Part shown: one piece after another, positions 50,323 through 57,618 of the stretch
Layout: every line of letters starts with the position of its first letter
How positions within the stretch are numbered: position 1 is the first letter of the stretch
Source: JABSQH01 sp965230015
Lineage (GTDB): Bacteria > Actinomycetota > Acidimicrobiia > Acidimicrobiales > Ilumatobacteraceae
Assembly (NCBI GenBank): GCA_965230015.1
Contig: CBDDKF010000005.1
Location: 1 to 64,000 of the forward strand
Reading direction: 5' to 3'
Length of the DNA: 64,000 nucleotides
Notes under the pieces: generated by a model
Seen by the model: the letters and a program-made list of their open reading frames with translations, nothing else
The model's database searches: none
What the model was told of the DNA's origin: nothing
Program-made: the position numbers and the translations under genes

Positions 50323-51673
50323 CACCACGGAGGGCACGGCCAGCCGCGCCAGAGTCTTGTCGTCCCTGCCCGCCGGCGAGCGCGTCGGCATCGCCTTCTC
50401 GGGTGGCCTCGACACGTCCGCAGCGGTGGCCTGGATGCGCGAGCGCGGCGCCATCCCCTACGCCTACACCGCCGACCTCGGCCAGTACGACGAGCCCGAC
50501 CTTGCATCCGTTCCCGAGCGGGCAGTGCAATACGGCGCCGAAGCGGGAAGGTTGGTCGACTGTCGTGAGGAACTCGTACGTGAGGGCCTGATCGCGCTGC
50601 AGTGCGGGGCGTTCCACATCCGCACGGCCGGCCGCACTTACTACAACACGACCCCGCTCGGCCGCGCGGTGACCGGCACGCTGCTCGTGCAGGCGATGCG
50701 CGACGACGACGTCGACATCTGGGGCGACGGGTCGACCTACAAGGGCAACGACATCGAGCGCTTCTATCGCTACGGCTTGCTGGTCAACCCCGACCTGCGG
50801 GTGTACAAGCCGTGGCTCGACCCGACCTTCGTCGATGAGCTCGGCGGACGGCAGGGGATGAGCGAGTTCCTCGTCGCCCGCGATCTGCCGTATCGCGATC
50901 CGGTCGAGAAGGCGTACTCCACCGACGCCAACATCTGGGGCGCCACGCATGAGGCGAAGGCGCTCGAGGAGCTCTCGACGTCGATGGAGATCGTGTCGCC
51001 GATCATGGGCGTGGCCCACTGGGACCCGGCGGTGACGATCGAGACCGAAGACGTGACCGTCCGATTCGAAGAGGGCTGGCCGGTGGCGCTGAACGGCGCC
51101 ACCTTCGCCACACCGGTCGATCTGGTGCTCGAGGCCAACGCCATCGGTGGGCGCCACGGGCTCGGGATGAGCGACCAGATCGAGAACCGGATCATCGAGG
51201 CCAAGAGCCGGGGTATCTACGAGGGGCCGGCGCTGGCACTGCTGCAGATCGCCTACGAGCGGCTGCTCACGGGGATCCACAACGAGCACACGCTCGAGAG
51301 CTACGACACGATGGGCCGGCGCCTCGGTCGGTTGTTGTACGAGGGCCGGTGGTTCGATCCGCAGAGCCTGATGCTGCGCGAGCCGCTGATGCGCTGGGTC
51401 GGTTCCACCGTGACCGGCGAGGTCACGCTGCGCCTCCGTCGTGGCGACGACTACACGATCCTCGACACGACAAGTCCGAACCTCACCTACGAGCCGGACC
51501 GGCTGTCGATGGAGCGCGTGGAGGACGCGGCGTTCGGCCCGCTCGATCGCATCGGCCAGCTGACCATGCGCAACCTCGACATCACCGACACTCGCGACAA
51601 ACTCGAGCTGTACCGCTCGATCGGCAGCCTCACCCCCGGCGACGTCACCCAAGCCCTCGACCAGCCCGAGTAA
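50315..51673 (+). CDS. argG: Argininosuccinate synthase
   Basis: A 452-residue synthetase, close to the roughly 447-residue E. coli form rather than the shorter type. GIAFSGGLDTSAAVAWM is the ATP-pyrophosphatase loop; YTADLGQYDEPD, GDGSTYKGNDIERFYRYG, YSTDANIWGATHEAK and GLGMSDQIENRIIEAKSRG are family motifs for citrulline and aspartate binding. It joins citrulline and aspartate in arginine synthesis. No other arg gene is near. Two family B repeats follow the stop. Confidence 0.94.
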   Translation: MSDTTEGTASRARVLSSLPAGERVGIAFSGGLDTSAAVAWMRERGAIPYAYTADLGQYDEPDLASVPERAVQYGAEAGRLVDCREELVREGLIALQCGAFHIRTAGRTYYNTTPLGRAVTGTLLVQAMRDDDVDIWGDGSTYKGNDIERFYRYGLLVNPDLRVYKPWLDPTFVDELGGRQGMSEFLVARDLPYRDPVEKAYSTDANIWGATHEAKALEELSTSMEIVSPIMGVAHWDPAVTIETEDVTVRFEEGWPVALNGATFATPVDLVLEANAIGGRHGLGMSDQIENRIIEAKSRGIYEGPALALLQIAYERLLTGIHNEHTLESYDTMGRRLGRLLYEGRWFDPQSLMLREPLMRWVGSTVTGEVTLRLRRGDDYTILDTTSPNLTYEPDRLSMERVEDAAFGPLDRIGQLTMRNLDITDTRDKLELYRSIGSLTPGDVTQALDQPE

Positions 51674-51677
51674 CTCA

Positions 51678-51729
51678 CCAAGATTCTGGGGATTTCGGGC
51701 GCGGCGTGCGCGATTTCTACAGAAGAACC
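51678..51729 (-). repeat. Family B REP-like hairpin, copy B5
   Basis: On the minus strand GGTTCTTCTGTAGAAATC, CGCGCACGCCGCGC hairpin, then CCCCAGAATCTTGG. It starts 5 bases after the argG stop. First of a direct pair with B6. Confidence 0.76.
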
Positions 51730-51751
51730 GCGCACGGGTCGACGGGTACTC

Positions 51752-51802
51752 GCAAATCCGGGCGCATCCGCGCGCCACACGCGCGATATCGACAGAAGAA
51801 CC
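51752..51802 (-). repeat. Family B REP-like hairpin, copy B6
   Basis: On the minus strand GGTTCTTCTGTCGATATC, CGCGCGTGTGGCGCG, then CGGATTTGC. It ends 6 bases before the TetR stop, in the convergent gap with argG. Confidence 0.74.
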
Positions 51803-51808
51803 GAGGGA

Positions 51809-52387
51809 TCAGTGGTTGCCGAGCGCGGCGATCACGCCCGCACCGGCCGCGTAGAGCGGCTCGGTCGACCGGGTCGTGCGCGCCAGCAAGAACGCCCCTT
51901 CGATCGCGCAGAACAGCTGCACGGCCGCGCGGCGCGCCGAAGCCGCGGCATGGCCATCGCGGACGAGTCGTGCTTCGACCACGGCGATCCACGATTCGAA
52001 GGCGTCACCGGCGGCAGCGCGCATCGCCGGGTCGGTGCTGGCGATCTCGCCAGCGATGGTGGCGATCGGGCAGGCGTCTTCGTAGTCGGTGGCCTCCAAC
52101 AGCTCCGCCGCGCCGGCGAAGAATCGCTCGACGCACACTTCGATCGGCACGTTGTCGTCGTCGAAGTAGACCCGCGTCAGCTCGAGGTATTCCGTGCTGC
52201 CGTGCTCGATGGCGGCCACCCCGAGGTCGGACTTCCCGCCTGGGAAGTGGTGGTATAGCGAGCCGTACGGCGCCTCGCTCTCGACGAGCACCGCTTTGAC
52301 GCCGGTCGCGGCGTAGCCGCGACGGCGGAAATTGCGCGCGGCGGCGTCGATCAGTCGCTGTCGTGTGGGCGCGGCGGGAGTTGGCAT
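51809..52387 (-). CDS. TetR-family transcriptional regulator
   Basis: A 192-residue TetR regulator. The N-terminal helix-turn-helix is RQRLIDAAARNFRRRGYAATGVKAVLVESEAPYGSLYHHFPG (about residues 9-50), with YGSLYHHF the recognition helix. The ligand domain resembles the YxaF/LmrA-type group. ATG at 52387. An imperfect palindrome upstream (CTAGAT-N6-ATCTAG, 52405-52422) is probably its operator and would also control the divergent SnoaL-like gene. Confidence 0.87.
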   Translation of the reverse strand: MPTPAAPTRQRLIDAAARNFRRRGYAATGVKAVLVESEAPYGSLYHHFPGGKSDLGVAAIEHGSTEYLELTRVYFDDDNVPIEVCVERFFAGAAELLEATDYEDACPIATIAGEIASTDPAMRAAAGDAFESWIAVVEARLVRDGHAAASARRAAVQLFCAIEGAFLLARTTRSTEPLYAAGAGVIAALGNH

Positions 52388-52399
52388 ATCGCTCACCAT

Positions 52400-52425
52400 A
52401 GCGACTAGATTGATCGATCTAGCGA
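52400..52425. promoter_or_regulatory. Putative TetR-family operator
   Basis: CTAGAT TGATCG ATCTAG (52405-52422) with TAGCG and AGCGATA around it, in the 75-bp divergent gap between the TetR gene and the SnoaL-like gene. Symmetry and position fit autoregulation. Confidence 0.55.
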
Positions 52426-52461
52426 TACCTGAACACACAACTTCGAAAGGGAGCGAGTGCG

Positions 52462-52926
52462 ATGTACAAAGCCGCAGTGCGGCGGATGATCCGCAACAAC
52501 ATCGAGCACCTCAACCGCGGCGACTACCAGCCGGTACTGGCGGGCTTCGCTGACGATGCGACGCTCGCGTTTCCCGGCGACAACACGTGGTCGACCATGT
52601 TCCGCCCTGCTCACGCCGGCCGCACGCCGCATGTCACCCATCGCGGCCGCACCGAACTCGAGCGGTTTCTCCAGCGCTACGTCGAGAAGGGCCTGCAGAT
52701 GCAGGTGGAGGACATCTTGGTCAACGGGCCGCCGTGGAACACGCGAGTGGCCGTGCGCGTCGTCGACTGGTCGCTCGACGCCGACGGCAACGAGCGGTAC
52801 TGCAACCGAGCGGTGCTGTTTGCGCGGGCGGTGTGGGGCAAGCTCGTCGAACAGGAGGACTACGAGGACACCGAACGCATCACTGCGTTCGACCGATTGG
52901 TCGCCGACAACCCGACGTCCGCCTGA
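52462..52926 (+). CDS. SnoaL-like / NTF2-fold protein
   Basis: A 154-residue protein of the SnoaL-like polyketide-cyclase fold: an N-terminal helix pair (RRMIRNNIEHLNRGDYQPVLAGFADDATLAFPG) then a curved sheet with VEDILVNGPPWNTRVAVRVVDW and FARAVWGKLVEQEDYED. Members include cyclases, isomerases and binding proteins; function is undetermined. AAGGGAG in front of the ATG. It is divergent from TetR, so it may be the controlled gene. Confidence 0.8.
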   Translation: MYKAAVRRMIRNNIEHLNRGDYQPVLAGFADDATLAFPGDNTWSTMFRPAHAGRTPHVTHRGRTELERFLQRYVEKGLQMQVEDILVNGPPWNTRVAVRVVDWSLDADGNERYCNRAVLFARAVWGKLVEQEDYEDTERITAFDRLVADNPTSA

Positions 52927-52939
52927 CCCTGCGCTGACC

Positions 52940-52992
52940 ACCGAAATCCTGGGCGAATCGCACGCCAGGCGCGCGATTTCTACAGAAGAACC
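52940..52992 (-). repeat. Family B REP-like hairpin, copy B7
   Basis: On the minus strand GGTTCTTCTGTAGAAATC, CGCGCGCCTGGCGTG hairpin, then CCCAGGATTTCGG. It follows the SnoaL-like stop; first of the pair with B8. Confidence 0.77.
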
Positions 52993-53011
52993 GCACCCAG
53001 GTCGACCCGGT

Positions 53012-53068
53012 CGCCGAAATTCTGGGTCTTACCGACGTCCTGCGCGCGATACGTACAGAATTTTGGCG
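53012..53068 (-). repeat. Family B REP-like hairpin, copy B8
   Basis: The outer ends CGCCGAAATTCTG (53012-53024) and CAGAATTTTGGCG (53056-53068) are inverted over 13 bases with one mismatch, the clearest outer stem of the family. On the minus strand it contains TTCTGTACGTATCGCGCG as in B1. Confidence 0.77.
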
Positions 53069-53072
53069 AGGG

Positions 53073-54176
53073 TCAGAGCAGCTGGGCGACGATGCCGGCG
53101 ATGAGCTGCGCGCGGGCCGGCATGGTATCGACCTCGATGTACTCGTGATCGGCATGGGCCCCACCCCCGACGGCACCGAGCCCATCCAGCGTGGGCACGC
53201 CGACGGCTGCGGTGAAGTTGCCGTCGCTGCCGCCGCCCACCGCGACACCGTCGAGCGCCGGATGAACCGAGGTTGCGAGCGGGAACAACGTTGCGGACGC
53301 CGACTCGGGCATCGGCGGACGATTCACGCCGCCGGTCACCTCGAGCTCGGCCTCTGGGTGCGAGGCCACCAACGCAGCCATCTCGTCTTCCACACGTCGG
53401 GCTTCTTCGGCCGACTCGACGCGCACGTCGACGCGCATTCGCGCCTCAGCGGGGATCACATTGTCGGCGGTGCCTGCAGTGGCAACCGTTGGCGACACCG
53501 TCGTGCCCACCTCGGGACGACCGATCGCCGCGATCGCCAACACCTGCTCGGCCGCCTCGATCAAAGCGTTGACCCCGCGCTCGGGTTCGAGCCCGGCGTG
53601 TGCGGCCCGACCACCGATCCGGACCTCGAAGGTGCCGCAGCCCTTGCGGCCGGTCTTCACCGCTCCCCCGTCGCCCGACGGTTCGAGGACCAGGACCGCG
53701 CCACAGGCCTGGGCCCGCTCCTCGATCAACGCGCGCGACGCGCCCGAGCCGACCTCCTCGTCGGAGCTGAACAACAACTCGACGCCGTCGAGACTGTGTC
53801 CGCTGCGTCGCAGCTCGGCCAGGCCGTGGAGCGCTTGGACGATGCCGCCGAGCATGTCGAACACACCGGGTCCGGTGGCCCGGCCGTCGCTCACGGTGAA
53901 CGGTCGTTGCGCCAGCGTGCCCTCGGGAAACACGGTGTCGTGGTGGCCGAGGATCAACACCTTCGACGACGGTCCGCCGCGCCACCACACGTGCGGCCCG
54001 GCCGGACTGTCGACGAGTTCGGCCGGCGTACCGAGATGCCGCTCGATCATCGCCGCCAGCTCGGCCGCCGACACGGCGAGCAGGGTCGCATCGTGTGAAG
54101 GAGACTCGACCTCGACCAACCGGCGCAGGTCGTCAAGCATCGCGTCGAGATCGAATCGCTCAACAGACGGCAGCAT
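53073..54176 (-). CDS. M20-family peptidase (glutamate carboxypeptidase-like)
   Basis: A 367-residue zinc peptidase with two metals. LILGHHDTVFPEG has the first His and Asp, GPGVFDMLGGIV the bridging Asp, FSSDEEVGS the Glu pair, GRAAHAGLEPERG the dimer-domain His and HADHEYIEVDTMP the last His. It hydrolyses peptides or N-acyl amino acids. Start uncertain: ATG 54176 (MLPSVERFDLDAML) or ATG 54218/54221; the gap to the divergent CocE-like gene decides for the shorter. No signal is evident. Confidence 0.87.
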   Translation of the reverse strand: MLPSVERFDLDAMLDDLRRLVEVESPSHDATLLAVSAAELAAMIERHLGTPAELVDSPAGPHVWWRGGPSSKVLILGHHDTVFPEGTLAQRPFTVSDGRATGPGVFDMLGGIVQALHGLAELRRSGHSLDGVELLFSSDEEVGSGASRALIEERAQACGAVLVLEPSGDGGAVKTGRKGCGTFEVRIGGRAAHAGLEPERGVNALIEAAEQVLAIAAIGRPEVGTTVSPTVATAGTADNVIPAEARMRVDVRVESAEEARRVEDEMAALVASHPEAELEVTGGVNRPPMPESASATLFPLATSVHPALDGVAVGGGSDGNFTAAVGVPTLDGLGAVGGGAHADHEYIEVDTMPARAQLIAGIVAQLL

Positions 54177-54229
54177 TTCGATCACCTGCGACACGGTATC
54201 GAGCGAGCGAGCTGCCATCATCGCCGTTC

Positions 54230-56536
54230 GTGCATCGACGTCTCCCGATTCTGCTGCTGGCGGCGACCCTGATCGCCGCAGCGTGCTCTTCCGACAGCGA
54301 CGACGCCGAGTCGACGACCGCCACCTCCACGGCCGAATCGTCAGCGACGACCGCAGCGCCGGTGACGACCGGGACGGCGGCACCGTCGACAAACCCGGAC
54401 ACAACAGAACCCGAAGCCACGACCACCACGCTGCCGACGATCGAGCTCGACGCCACGCTGCAGCCTGGTGTGGAGCAGTTGGCGATCACCGGCGCCGAGT
54501 CGGGGACCACGCTCGCCGTTGCCCCGGCGAGCGATCCGTCGAGTCCGACAGCGGAGGGAACCGTCGACGAGTTCGGATCGCTGTTGTTTCGTGGACTCGA
54601 CGGTGGCGCCGACTACGTCGTCGTTGCCGCTGAAGGTGTGACCGACCCGGTGGCCACGCTCGATCGCACCATCCACCCCGATCCCGAGTTCTACGCCGGC
54701 CAACAGATCGACCCCGGCTACGGCTACATCGAGGCCCGCGACGGCACCACGCTCAGCGTGAACGTGGTGCTGCCGGGTCCGATCGAGGACGGCCCGTACC
54801 CCACCGTGGTCGAGTACTCCGGCTACACGCCGAGCAACCCCGACGAGGTGGGCTTCGGCGCGTTGTTCAACGCGTTGGGCTACGCGTACGTCGGCGTCAA
54901 CATGCGCGGCAGCGGCTGCTCGGGTGGTTCGTTCCGCTACTTCGAGTACGCCCAGAGTCTCGACGGCTACGACGTGATCGAGGCCATCGCCGCCCAGCCG
55001 TGGGTGCAGAACAACCGCGTCGGGATGGTCGGCGTGTCGTATCCCGGCATCAGCCAGCTGTTCGTCGCCCAAACGCAGCCACCGTCGCTTGCGGCGATCA
55101 CGCCGCTCTCGGTCATCGACGACAGCTACAACTCCACCCTGTATCCGGGCGGTTTGTTGAACACCGGCTTCGCGGTGGAGTGGATCCAGGACCGGCTGGA
55201 CAACGGCGAACCCGAGGGCCAGGAGTGGGCGGCGCAACGGATCGCGGACGGTGACGAAGAGTGCGCCGACAACCAACTGCTCCGGCTGCAGAACCCCGAT
55301 CTCGTGCAAGAGATCCTCGACACGCCGTTCTACGACCCCGCGCTCGGCGACGAACTGTCGCCGGCGCTGTTCGCCGACCAGATCGAGGTGCCCACGTTCA
55401 TCGCCGGTGCGTGGCAGGACGAACAGACCGGCGGCCGTTACCCCGCGCTCCTCGATGACTTCAGCGGGACCGACCAGCTCTACGCATCACTCGTCAACGG
55501 TCTGCATACCGAGTCGATCTCGCCCGGAATCCTGCCGCGGTATGCCGAGTTCCTCGATCTCTACGTCGCCGAGCGAGTCCCGACCCTCGGCGCAGCCCGA
55601 TTCGTCGCTCCCGTGCTCGGCGCAGGCATCTTCGGCGTCGAGGGCATCGAGCTCCCGCCGGACCGGTTCACGGGATTCACCTACGAGGACGCGCTCGCCG
55701 CGTTCGAGGCCGAGCCACCGATCCAGGTGCTGTTCGAGCAGGGCGCCGCCGACGGCCAGCCACCGCTCTCGCCACTCCCCCGATTCGTCGAGTCGTTCGA
55801 TGCGTGGCCCATTCCACAGACCGAGCCGACACGCTGGTACCTCGGCGGCGACGGGACCGCCGGCGGCGCGCTCACGCCCGAACCACCCGCAGACCCAGGA
55901 ACGAGCGAGTACCTGGCGCTCCCCGACGGCGTTCCGGCCACCTTCTGGGACGGCAATTCGTCGGATCTGTGGCGCGCCGATGTGGTGTGGAACTGGCAGG
56001 AGCCGGCGCCGGGCACGTTCGTGTCGTTCGCCACCGAGCCGCTCCCGGAGAGCCTCGTGATGGCGGGATCGGGCTCGGCCGACCTCTGGGTTCAGTCGAA
56101 CCTCGGCGACACCGACCTCGAGGTCACCCTCACCGAGATCCGCCCCGACGGGAGCGAGGTGTACGTGCAGTCGGGATGGCTGCGCGCCAGCCATCGAGCG
56201 TTGGATGAGGCTGCGTCGAGCGAGCTGCAGCCGGTGCACACCCACCTCGAGGCCGACGCCGAGCCGCTCCCCGACGGCGAGTTCGCCCTCGCCCGCGTGG
56301 AGATCTTTCCGTTCGCCCATGTGTTCTATGCGGGGTCCCAACTGCGACTGTCGATCGATGCGCCGGGCGGCAACCGAGCCGTGTGGGAGTTCGCCACCAT
56401 CGGCAACGGCGAACAGGTGACGATCGCTACCGGCGGCGACACGGCCTCGTCGGTCGTGCTGCCAGTCATTCCCGGCATCGACGCCCCTGCGACCCCGCCG
56501 CCGTGCACCAGCCTGCGCGGCCAACCCTGCCGTTGA
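54230..56536 (+). CDS. CocE/NonD-family S15 hydrolase, lipoprotein
   Basis: A 768-residue exported lipoprotein with lipobox AAAC (C19) and an acidic Ser/Thr linker. The X-Pro dipeptidyl-peptidase (S15) fold follows: the nucleophile motif is GVSYPGIS, GAWQDEQTGG carries the Asp, and NGLHTESISPG the His region of the triad. The C-terminal jelly-roll domain (FAHVFYAGSQLRLSID) is present. It hydrolyses acyl, ester or peptide bonds outside the membrane. The GTG at 54230 gives a clean lipoprotein signal; a longer reading overlaps the divergent M20 gene. Confidence 0.86.
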   Translation: MHRRLPILLLAATLIAAACSSDSDDAESTTATSTAESSATTAAPVTTGTAAPSTNPDTTEPEATTTTLPTIELDATLQPGVEQLAITGAESGTTLAVAPASDPSSPTAEGTVDEFGSLLFRGLDGGADYVVVAAEGVTDPVATLDRTIHPDPEFYAGQQIDPGYGYIEARDGTTLSVNVVLPGPIEDGPYPTVVEYSGYTPSNPDEVGFGALFNALGYAYVGVNMRGSGCSGGSFRYFEYAQSLDGYDVIEAIAAQPWVQNNRVGMVGVSYPGISQLFVAQTQPPSLAAITPLSVIDDSYNSTLYPGGLLNTGFAVEWIQDRLDNGEPEGQEWAAQRIADGDEECADNQLLRLQNPDLVQEILDTPFYDPALGDELSPALFADQIEVPTFIAGAWQDEQTGGRYPALLDDFSGTDQLYASLVNGLHTESISPGILPRYAEFLDLYVAERVPTLGAARFVAPVLGAGIFGVEGIELPPDRFTGFTYEDALAAFEAEPPIQVLFEQGAADGQPPLSPLPRFVESFDAWPIPQTEPTRWYLGGDGTAGGALTPEPPADPGTSEYLALPDGVPATFWDGNSSDLWRADVVWNWQEPAPGTFVSFATEPLPESLVMAGSGSADLWVQSNLGDTDLEVTLTEIRPDGSEVYVQSGWLRASHRALDEAASSELQPVHTHLEADAEPLPDGEFALARVEIFPFAHVFYAGSQLRLSIDAPGGNRAVWEFATIGNGEQVTIATGGDTASSVVLPVIPGIDAPATPPPCTSLRGQPCR

Positions 56537-56537
56537 C

Positions 56538-56587
56538 CCGAAAACCGGGGATTCCCGGCGCCACGCGCTCGATTTCGCGAACAGAAC
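56538..56587 (-). repeat. Family B REP-like hairpin, copy B9
   Basis: On the minus strand GTTCTGTTCGCGAAATC, GCGCGTGGCGC hairpin and AATCCCCGGTTTTCGG. It lies 1 base after the CocE stop and 4 bases before the PfkB stop, in a convergent gap of 54 bases. Confidence 0.77.
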
Positions 56588-56590
56588 GGC

Positions 56591-57484
56591 TCAGAGCTCG
56601 TCGCGCGTCGGCGGATCTGCGCCCCGTCGGGTAACGACAACCCCGGCGGCGCGGGTGCCGAACTCCACTGCGTGACGGAGCAACTCGATGCCGTCGTCGG
56701 CGCGAATGTCGTCGGGCCGCACGTCGGCCCGCAGCAGCTCGGCGATCACTGCGCCCCCGAACGTGTCGCCGGCGCCGATCGTGTCGACCACCGGTCCGGG
56801 CGGTGGCGGGACATCAACCGTCAGCGACCGGTCGGCGGTGAACACCCCGGTCGGCGCGCTGCCAGCCGTCACGATCACGGCGCTCGCACCACCGTCGAGA
56901 ATCGAACGAACGCTGACGTCGGGGCCGAGGAAGGCGAGGTCCTCGTCGCTCACCTTCACCACATCGGCCCGACGCAGTACCGCCGACACCCGTTCGATGT
57001 AGCGCGGACGGTCGGTAACCACCAGGGGCCGAGCGTTGACGTCGATCATCACCAGACACGAACGCGCCGTTCGCTCGAGCCCGGCGACCACCGTCCCGGC
57101 CATCGGCTCGAGGACGAGCGCGAGCCCGCCACTGAACACCGCGGCAGGATCTGTCACCGGCCAGTCGGCGAGCTGCGGCGCCGACGTTCCGTCGAGGTAG
57201 AAGCGATAGGTCGCAGCGCCACCCTCGTCGATCTCGGCTGCCGCGAGCGTGGTCGGTGCATCGACGCGCGGGGCCAGCAGCGTGTCGACGCCATCGGTGG
57301 TCAACCGACCATCGAGCAGCGAGCCGAAGCGGTCGGTCGAGAGCGCGCCGTAGTAGGTCACCTCTGTCCCGAGGCGGCTCGCCGCCCGTGCCGTGTTGAA
57401 CGGTGCACCGCCCAGCGCCGCCTCGACCGACCCGTCCGGGGCGATCACCAAATCGACCAAGGCCTCCCCGACGACCAACAACAT
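56591..57484 (-). CDS. PfkB-family sugar kinase
   Basis: A 297-residue ribokinase-fold kinase. MLLVVGEALVDLV is the usual start, GGAPFNTARAASRLG the sugar-binding motif and DTIGAGDTFGGAVIAEL the catalytic Asp and anion hole. Fructokinase is a reasonable guess; substrate is not proven. ATG at 57484. One family B repeat lies at each end. No sugar transporter is next to it. Confidence 0.9.
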   Translation of the reverse strand: MLLVVGEALVDLVIAPDGSVEAALGGAPFNTARAASRLGTEVTYYGALSTDRFGSLLDGRLTTDGVDTLLAPRVDAPTTLAAAEIDEGGAATYRFYLDGTSAPQLADWPVTDPAAVFSGGLALVLEPMAGTVVAGLERTARSCLVMIDVNARPLVVTDRPRYIERVSAVLRRADVVKVSDEDLAFLGPDVSVRSILDGGASAVIVTAGSAPTGVFTADRSLTVDVPPPPGPVVDTIGAGDTFGGAVIAELLRADVRPDDIRADDGIELLRHAVEFGTRAAGVVVTRRGADPPTRDEL

Positions 57485-57508
57485 CGCCCTATCTTGCCCA
57501 GCCCGCCG

Positions 57509-57559
57509 CTTCTGTTCGCGAAATCCGGCGCGTGGCGCCGGAAATCCCCGGTATTTCGG
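57509..57559 (+). repeat. Family B REP-like hairpin, copy B10
   Basis: CTTCTGTTCGCGAAATCC, GGCGCGTGGCGCC hairpin, AAATCCCCGGTATTTCGG. Almost the same as B3. It lies in the divergent gap between pfkB and the indolepyruvate oxidoreductase, 60 bases before the latter's ATG; the only copy clearly at gene 5' ends. Confidence 0.77.
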
Positions 57560-57618
57560 AGGGAGGTGGGGTTCCCGAGGGTGTGCCGGTCGGCTACAAC
57601 TGGGGAGAGGAGGAGTCG

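Noticed and set aside
13125..57559. Family B repeats as integron attC sites
   Set aside because: They lack the RYYYAAC/GTTRRRY core sites, no integrase is present, and the neighbouring genes are not cassette-like.
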